Assembly (NCBI GenBank): GCA_017390825.1
Contig: JAFPAK010000300.1
Location: forward strand, 1 to 8,655
Length of the DNA stretch: 8,655 bases
From: Clostridia bacterium
GTDB lineage: Bacteria > Bacillota_A > Clostridia > Oscillospirales > Acutalibacteraceae
Reading direction: 5' to 3'
Each line of letters starts with the position of its first letter. Within the stretch, counting starts at the first letter, position 1. Below, piece by piece: positions 5,754 through 8,655 of this stretch. The notes beneath the pieces were generated by a model that had not been told where the DNA came from, did no database searches, and worked only from the letters and a program-made list of their open reading frames with translations. The position numbers and the translations under genes were made by a program.

Positions 5754-5926
5754 TTTTGCTTGCGGACGATGCCATATTCATCATACGGACGGTAGTACCG
5801 ACAAAAATCGTCAGCGCCCGAAAGATATCTGCCGATTTCATCCTCATCCATACTTATTGTGCAGATATAATCGTCATATTCCTCGTCGTATTCAAAATAG
5901 CAACAGCTTTCGCAGGCATTGCCCAT
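5750..5926 (-). CDS. DUF6472 cysteine-rich small protein
   Basis: A 58-residue protein from ATG 5926 to TAG 5750, with AAAGGA about 11 nt upstream inside the end of queT. Cysteines at 5, 8, 9, 22 and 42 are set in the family pattern: NACESCCYFEYDEEY, then MDEDEIGRYLSG, then a C-terminal DEYGIVRKQ. I recall this family as DUF6472, widespread in Clostridia; a metal-binding role is plausible, function unknown. The start lies 2 bases beyond the queT stop, so both should share one mRNA and come under the preQ1 riboswitch transcript. Too short for most gene finders, but the motif match is strong. Confidence 0.92.
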   Translation of the reverse strand: MGNACESCCYFEYDEEYDDYICTISMDEDEIGRYLSGADDFCRYYRPYDEYGIVRKQN

Positions 5927-5928
5927 AT

Positions 5929-6450
5929 TTAAAATCGTCCTTTATTAAAAATGTTTTTTCTTTTACAAATATAAAACAGCGGTATTCCGAGTGCACATAT
6001 AACAATAAGCTCGCCGATACCGACTGTTGTGAAGTTCAGCCAATATGCGCCTGCTTCGGGTATAAAAACGGCAAGCTCTGCTCCGATTATCACCGCATTG
6101 AATATCACGGGTGACAGGAAGGATAACGCAGGGAAGCCCTTTATTGCAACATTACGCAGAAAATATGATACGAGTGCTGCAATAAGTGTTGCCGATGCAC
6201 CGAACAGTATATCAACAAAGCCGGTTGGGTTAAGTCCCATAGCAACACCAAGCGCATTGCTGAGTATGCATCCTACAAAAAGACCGGGGATTGCCGCAGA
6301 AGTAAGCATAGGCAGCACGCAAAGTGCCTCTGCAATACGGCACTGTATAGGACCGTAGGAGATAGCGGAAATTCCCGGGATAAGTGTGAGTACGGTGTAG
6401 ATTGCAGCTATAAGAGCACTCTGCACCAAAAAAGCAGTTTTCTTTTTCAA
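5929..6450 (-). CDS. queT: QueT family ECF transporter S component (queuosine precursor uptake)
   Basis: An integral membrane substrate-binding subunit of an energy-coupling factor transporter, importing a queuosine precursor (preQ1/preQ0 class); it relies on shared EcfA/EcfT subunits encoded elsewhere. 173 residues with five or six hydrophobic segments. Family features include the N-terminal LVQSALIAAIYTVLTL, the ISYGPIQCRIAEALCVLP block and PGLFVGCILSNAL, each typical of QueT. Start: TTG 6450 sits 9 nt after AAAGGA (6465-6460); ATG 6459 touches that site and is unlikely. The ribosome binding site is the 3' end of a preQ1-I aptamer, so the ligand should repress translation. The first gene of an operon with DUF6472. 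Confidence 0.94.
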   Translation of the reverse strand: MKKKTAFLVQSALIAAIYTVLTLIPGISAISYGPIQCRIAEALCVLPMLTSAAIPGLFVGCILSNALGVAMGLNPTGFVDILFGASATLIAALVSYFLRNVAIKGFPALSFLSPVIFNAVIIGAELAVFIPEAGAYWLNFTTVGIGELIVICALGIPLFYICKRKNIFNKGRF

Positions 6451-6459
6451 TTTGATCAT

Positions 6460-6498
6460 TCCTTTGTTTTACTTTAAGTCAGGAGACTGCGACTGACT
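6460..6498 (-). promoter_or_regulatory. preQ1-I riboswitch controlling queT
   Basis: Minus strand: P1 stem GTCAG/CTGAC encloses loop TCGCAGTCTC, followed by an A-rich tail ending AAAACAAAGGA. The loop shares TCGCAGT, and the tail AAAACAA, with the well-studied Thermoanaerobacter tengcongensis preQ1-I aptamer; the cytosine just before the 3' P1 strand matches the ligand-pairing C15. The tail is two to three bases longer than in that aptamer. The terminal GG pairs into P2 and is also the queT ribosome binding site, so control is translational. Confidence 0.92.
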
Positions 6499-6505
6499 GT
6501 AATTG

Positions 6506-6534
6506 ATTTTACTATATATATTTTTGTTTGTCAA
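6506..6534 (-). promoter_or_regulatory. Strong sigma-A promoter for riboswitch-queT
   Basis: Minus strand: perfect TTGACA (6534-6529), 17-nt spacer, TAAAAT (6511-6506). The start site is expected near 6499, so the transcript begins essentially at the first base of the riboswitch P1 stem. Confidence 0.85.
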
Positions 6535-6546
6535 CTAAATATACAC

Positions 6547-6575
6547 TTGTTTTTTTGTATTTTATATGATATCAT
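6547..6575 (+). promoter_or_regulatory. Possible promoter for the GH20 gene
   Basis: Plus strand: TTGTTT (6547-6552), 17-nt spacer, TGA then TATCAT (6570-6575), an extended -10 form. A 10-bp palindrome ATGATATCAT (6566-6575) lies on the -10 box. It points away from the queT promoter 13 bp to its left. Moderate match only. Confidence 0.4.
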
Positions 6576-6607
6576 TTTCATTGATAAAGGCTGTGATGAA
6601 ACGATAA

Positions 6608-6778
6608 TTTGCAACGCTCTGCATAACAGCAAGCCATGCAGTATTGAGATCTGCGGCAAAAATAGTCAAAGTTGCAGAAAATACAGCAATCGGAGATATT
6701 GATGCCGAAGAAATACAGATCATCTCCGGCATTATCATCGGTGGAAGAATATTTTTATACAAAGGAATGAAAAAATGA
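6608..6778 (+). pseudogene. Short open frame coupled to GH20; probable 3' remnant of a lost gene
   Basis: A frame open from just after TAA (6605-6607) to TGA (6776-6778), encoding 56 codons, ends with protein-like composition: KIVKVAENTAIGDIDAEE, then an I/G-rich segment and FLYKGMKK. The stop overlaps the GH20 start (ATGA), as in a real operon. It lacks a convincing start: the only option is TTG 6644 without a ribosome binding site, and no ATG precedes it in frame until near the end. The other frames upstream (for example ATG 6566 to TAA 6607) are also open for short distances, which fits a frameshifted or truncated gene. I do not recognise the family. Confidence 0.4.
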
Positions 6779-8373
6779 GTTTTAAACATTTTGGAGTAAT
6801 GCTTGACTGCTCAAGAAATGCCGTTATGAAGGTATCATCGGTCAAGAAATATATTGACATTCTTGCCCGTCTTGGTTATAACACGCTCATGCTTTATACC
6901 GAGGATACCTATGAGGTGGAAAACCAACCGTATTTCGGATATCTGCGAGGCAGATATTCCAAAGCAGAATTAAAGGAGATAGATGCATATGCCTCAGAGC
7001 GCGGAATTGAGCTTATTCCGTGTATTCAGACGCTTGCTCACCTTAACGCTATTATGCGGTGGAGCGCTTATTCCGATATTTGCGATTGCGGTGACATTCT
7101 CCTTGCCGGCGAGGACAAAACCTATGCACTTATTGAGGATATTTTCAGCACTCTTGAGGAGTGCTTCACCTCACGTACGGTGCATCTCGGTATGGATGAG
7201 GCGCATATGCTCGGACTGGGCAAATATCTTGACAAGCACGGCTATACAAACCGATTTGATATCCTTACCTCGCATCTTGACAGGGTTTGCGAAATTGCAA
7301 AGGCGCACTCTTTCAAGCCGCTTATCTGGAGTGATATGTTCTTCCGTCTTGCAACAAACGGCGAGTACAACCGCCCAGATGCAGTAATTGACGAAAAGGT
7401 TAAAAATCTTGTTCCGAATGAGCTTGATCTTGTATATTGGGATTATTACAGCACAAGCCGTGAGCGTTATGATAAAATGTTCACAGCACACAAGCAGTTT
7501 AACAACGAAATCTGGTTTGCAGGCGGTCTTTGGTGCTGGAATGGCTTTGCACCGAGAAATGGATATACATTAAAAACGCTTGATGCACAAATCCCTTCGG
7601 CAATCGAAAATAACATTGAAAACATTATCTTCACTCTTTGGGGTGACGATGGTAAGGAATGTTCCGATTTTGCGGTACTACCATCGCTTTATTACGCTTC
7701 CTGCCTCGCAAAAGGCGTTTGCGATATCGAAAAAATCAAAGCAGGATTTTTAGCTGAGTTTGGCATTGAGTTTGACTCGTTCATGCTTTTAGACCTACCC
7801 GATACCGCTGATCCGGAGTGGACAAACACCAATCACAATCCGGAAAAATATATGTTCTATAATGACTGTTTTTACGGAATTTATGACTGCACTGTCGAGG
7901 ATGGCTTTGTACCGAATTATGATAAGTGTGCTGATAAGTTATCTGAAATCGACGGCAAAGAATACGGATATCTTTTTGATGCTTATGAGAAGTTATGCCG
8001 GTTTATGCAGATAAAATATACTATCGGCAAGCGTACGCGGGCTGCTTACCGCAGCGGTGACAAAGCAGCACTTGAATTGCTTATCGCTGATTATGATGAA
8101 ATGCTTATTAGGCTTGATGCATTTTATAATTCATTTAAAAATGTGTGGTTTTCTAATAACAAGCCAAATGGATTTGATGTTCAGGATCTGCGCATGGGCG
8201 GTCTTGAAAGAAGGCTCAAAAGCTGCCGTGAGCGTCTTGCGGAGTATATGAACGGTAAGATAAAGAATATACCTGAACTTGAAGAGGATATTCTACCCGA
8301 GTACAAGGATAAGTTCTTTTACGCAAACTCATGGGCAAAAATATCTACTGTGAATGTGATCGCACATTATTGA
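6775..8373 (+). CDS. Cytoplasmic GH20 beta-N-acetylhexosaminidase
   Basis: 532 residues without signal peptide, so it likely cleaves imported GlcNAc/GalNAc-terminated oligosaccharides in the cytoplasm. The TIM barrel starts at HFGVMLDCSRN, with KYIDILARLGYNTLMLYTEDTYE following. HLGMDEAHML (137-146) carries the catalytic Asp-Glu pair D141-E142, in which Asp assists the substrate N-acetyl group and Glu is the acid/base. Aromatic substrate-pocket blocks follow: LIWSDMFF, LVYWDYYS, GGLWCWNGF and FTLWGDDGKE. A helical C-terminal region covers roughly residues 390-510. This resembles the small intracellular GH20 type of Streptococcus (GH20C-like). AAAGGA lies 8 nt before ATG 6775; the start overlaps the stop of the upstream remnant. 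Confidence 0.94.
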   Translation: MSFKHFGVMLDCSRNAVMKVSSVKKYIDILARLGYNTLMLYTEDTYEVENQPYFGYLRGRYSKAELKEIDAYASERGIELIPCIQTLAHLNAIMRWSAYSDICDCGDILLAGEDKTYALIEDIFSTLEECFTSRTVHLGMDEAHMLGLGKYLDKHGYTNRFDILTSHLDRVCEIAKAHSFKPLIWSDMFFRLATNGEYNRPDAVIDEKVKNLVPNELDLVYWDYYSTSRERYDKMFTAHKQFNNEIWFAGGLWCWNGFAPRNGYTLKTLDAQIPSAIENNIENIIFTLWGDDGKECSDFAVLPSLYYASCLAKGVCDIEKIKAGFLAEFGIEFDSFMLLDLPDTADPEWTNTNHNPEKYMFYNDCFYGIYDCTVEDGFVPNYDKCADKLSEIDGKEYGYLFDAYEKLCRFMQIKYTIGKRTRAAYRSGDKAALELLIADYDEMLIRLDAFYNSFKNVWFSNNKPNGFDVQDLRMGGLERRLKSCRERLAEYMNGKIKNIPELEEDILPEYKDKFFYANSWAKISTVNVIAHY

Positions 8374-8415
8374 TAAAGCATACGAAACGAAGTCGCACTC
8401 TCATATTCATACTTT

Positions 8416-8492
8416 AATGATATTCACCTACAAAACTTGCAAAGCGAATATAACTTGTCGCAAGACAAATATCACTGCGTAACAATAAAACT
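8416..8492. repeat. Second hairpin array with AATANNACT spacers (half copy)
   Basis: Same element as at 1115-1239, in the same orientation: centre ATTCACCTACAAAACT (8422-8437), hairpin TTGC-AAA-GCGA (8437-8447), AATATAACT, hairpin TTGTC-GCAA-GACAA with a GNRA loop (8455-8468), AATATCACT (8468), a decayed hairpin GCGTAAC, then AATAAAACT (8484). The left half is reduced to one spacer-like AATGATATT (8416). It begins about 40 bases after the GH20 stop and ends at the long hairpin at 8494. Confidence 0.78.
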
Positions 8493-8493
8493 A

Positions 8494-8525
8494 AAAACGA
8501 CAGTTTCTGTTGAAACTGTCGTTTT
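8494..8525. terminator. Bidirectional terminator-like hairpin
   Basis: A perfect 14-bp stem, AAAACGACAGTTTC and GAAACTGTCGTTTT, with loop TGTT. Plus strand: the tail is TTTTCTTTG, fitting termination of GH20. Minus strand: the tail is TTTTTAGTTTTATT, fitting termination of a minus-strand transcript entering from the right. Confidence 0.8.
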
Positions 8526-8655
8526 CTTTGCAAAAGAGCAGTATAACGGTGCGTAAACGCAGGTAAGAAAAGCGATTAGATGCGCAACTGTACTGTTCGA
8601 TAAATTGGAATTTATTGAATATAAAATTTGAAAATCTCTTTTGCCCAACCGAGCC
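8526..8655. other. No convincing gene at the right edge
   Basis: 130 bases, AT-rich. Two minus-strand frames stay open from the edge into the hairpin at 8494-8525, but neither shows a recognisable motif and the plus strand is broken by stops. It could be the 3' end of a minus-strand gene lying mostly beyond the window. Confidence 0.4.

Noticed and set aside
5698..6114. Plus-strand open frame of 138 codons
   Set aside because: Antisense to DUF6472 and queT, both with firm family motifs.
6562..6789. Minus-strand open frame of 75 codons
   Set aside because: Low-complexity composition, and it overlaps the GH20 start on the opposite strand; the plus-strand remnant frame is more protein-like.
8526..8655. 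Resolvase or transposase fragment at the right edge
   Set aside because: Open frames exist but none shows a recognisable motif; extending the sequence would be needed to call anything.

Overview
The window looks like chromosomal DNA from a low-to-moderate GC anaerobic member of the Clostridia, most likely an Oscillospirales/Ruminococcaceae-type gut bacterium. This rests on strong AGGAGG-type ribosome binding sites, frequent TTG/GTG starts, typical clostridial small families (DUF1540, DUF6472, DUF5050), a preQ1-I riboswitch controlling a QueT importer, and a cytoplasmic GH20 hexosaminidase. No rRNA, tRNA, CRISPR array, integrase or transposase is visible.

Layout, left to right. (1) 1-450, minus strand: an XRE-type regulator with a membrane-embedded C-terminus that runs off the left edge; a 13-bp palindrome overlaps its promoter. 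(2) 636-986, minus: a four-helix-bundle protein of the 23S rRNA intervening-sequence (S23/Avd-like) family. Its promoter abuts an unusual array of short hairpins at 1034-1239. (3) 1260-1427, minus: a 55-residue cysteine-rich DUF1540 protein, preceded by a nested inverted-repeat leader. (4) 1516-4323, minus: a tightly packed operon encoding, in order of transcription, a membrane-anchored DUF5050-like beta-propeller, a HAD phosphatase, a second propeller-like protein and family I inorganic pyrophosphatase, with an extended -10 promoter and palindrome in front. (5) 4406-4873, minus: a YfcE-type metallophosphodiesterase. (6) 4921-5753, plus: three small overlapping or closely spaced genes of unknown function. 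(7) 5750-6534, minus: promoter, preQ1-I riboswitch, queT and a cysteine-rich DUF6472 gene. (8) 6547-8373, plus: a likely promoter, a short gene remnant and the GH20 gene. (9) 8374-8655: no convincing gene; it holds a second hairpin array ending in a 14-bp bidirectional terminator-like hairpin.

Most of the window is housekeeping: phosphate/pyrophosphate metabolism, queuosine-precursor salvage, amino-sugar breakdown. The part that ordinary annotation does not explain is the hairpin-array family. Both copies are built from hairpins separated by a 9-nt spacer, AATANNACT, or its reverse complement. In the first copy the spacers flip orientation around a centre, so the whole element can fold into a long branched cruciform; it lies between DUF1540 and the four-helix-bundle gene. 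The second copy keeps only the centre and the right half. The function of these arrays is not known to me. The three-gene small-protein cluster is the second least explained region.
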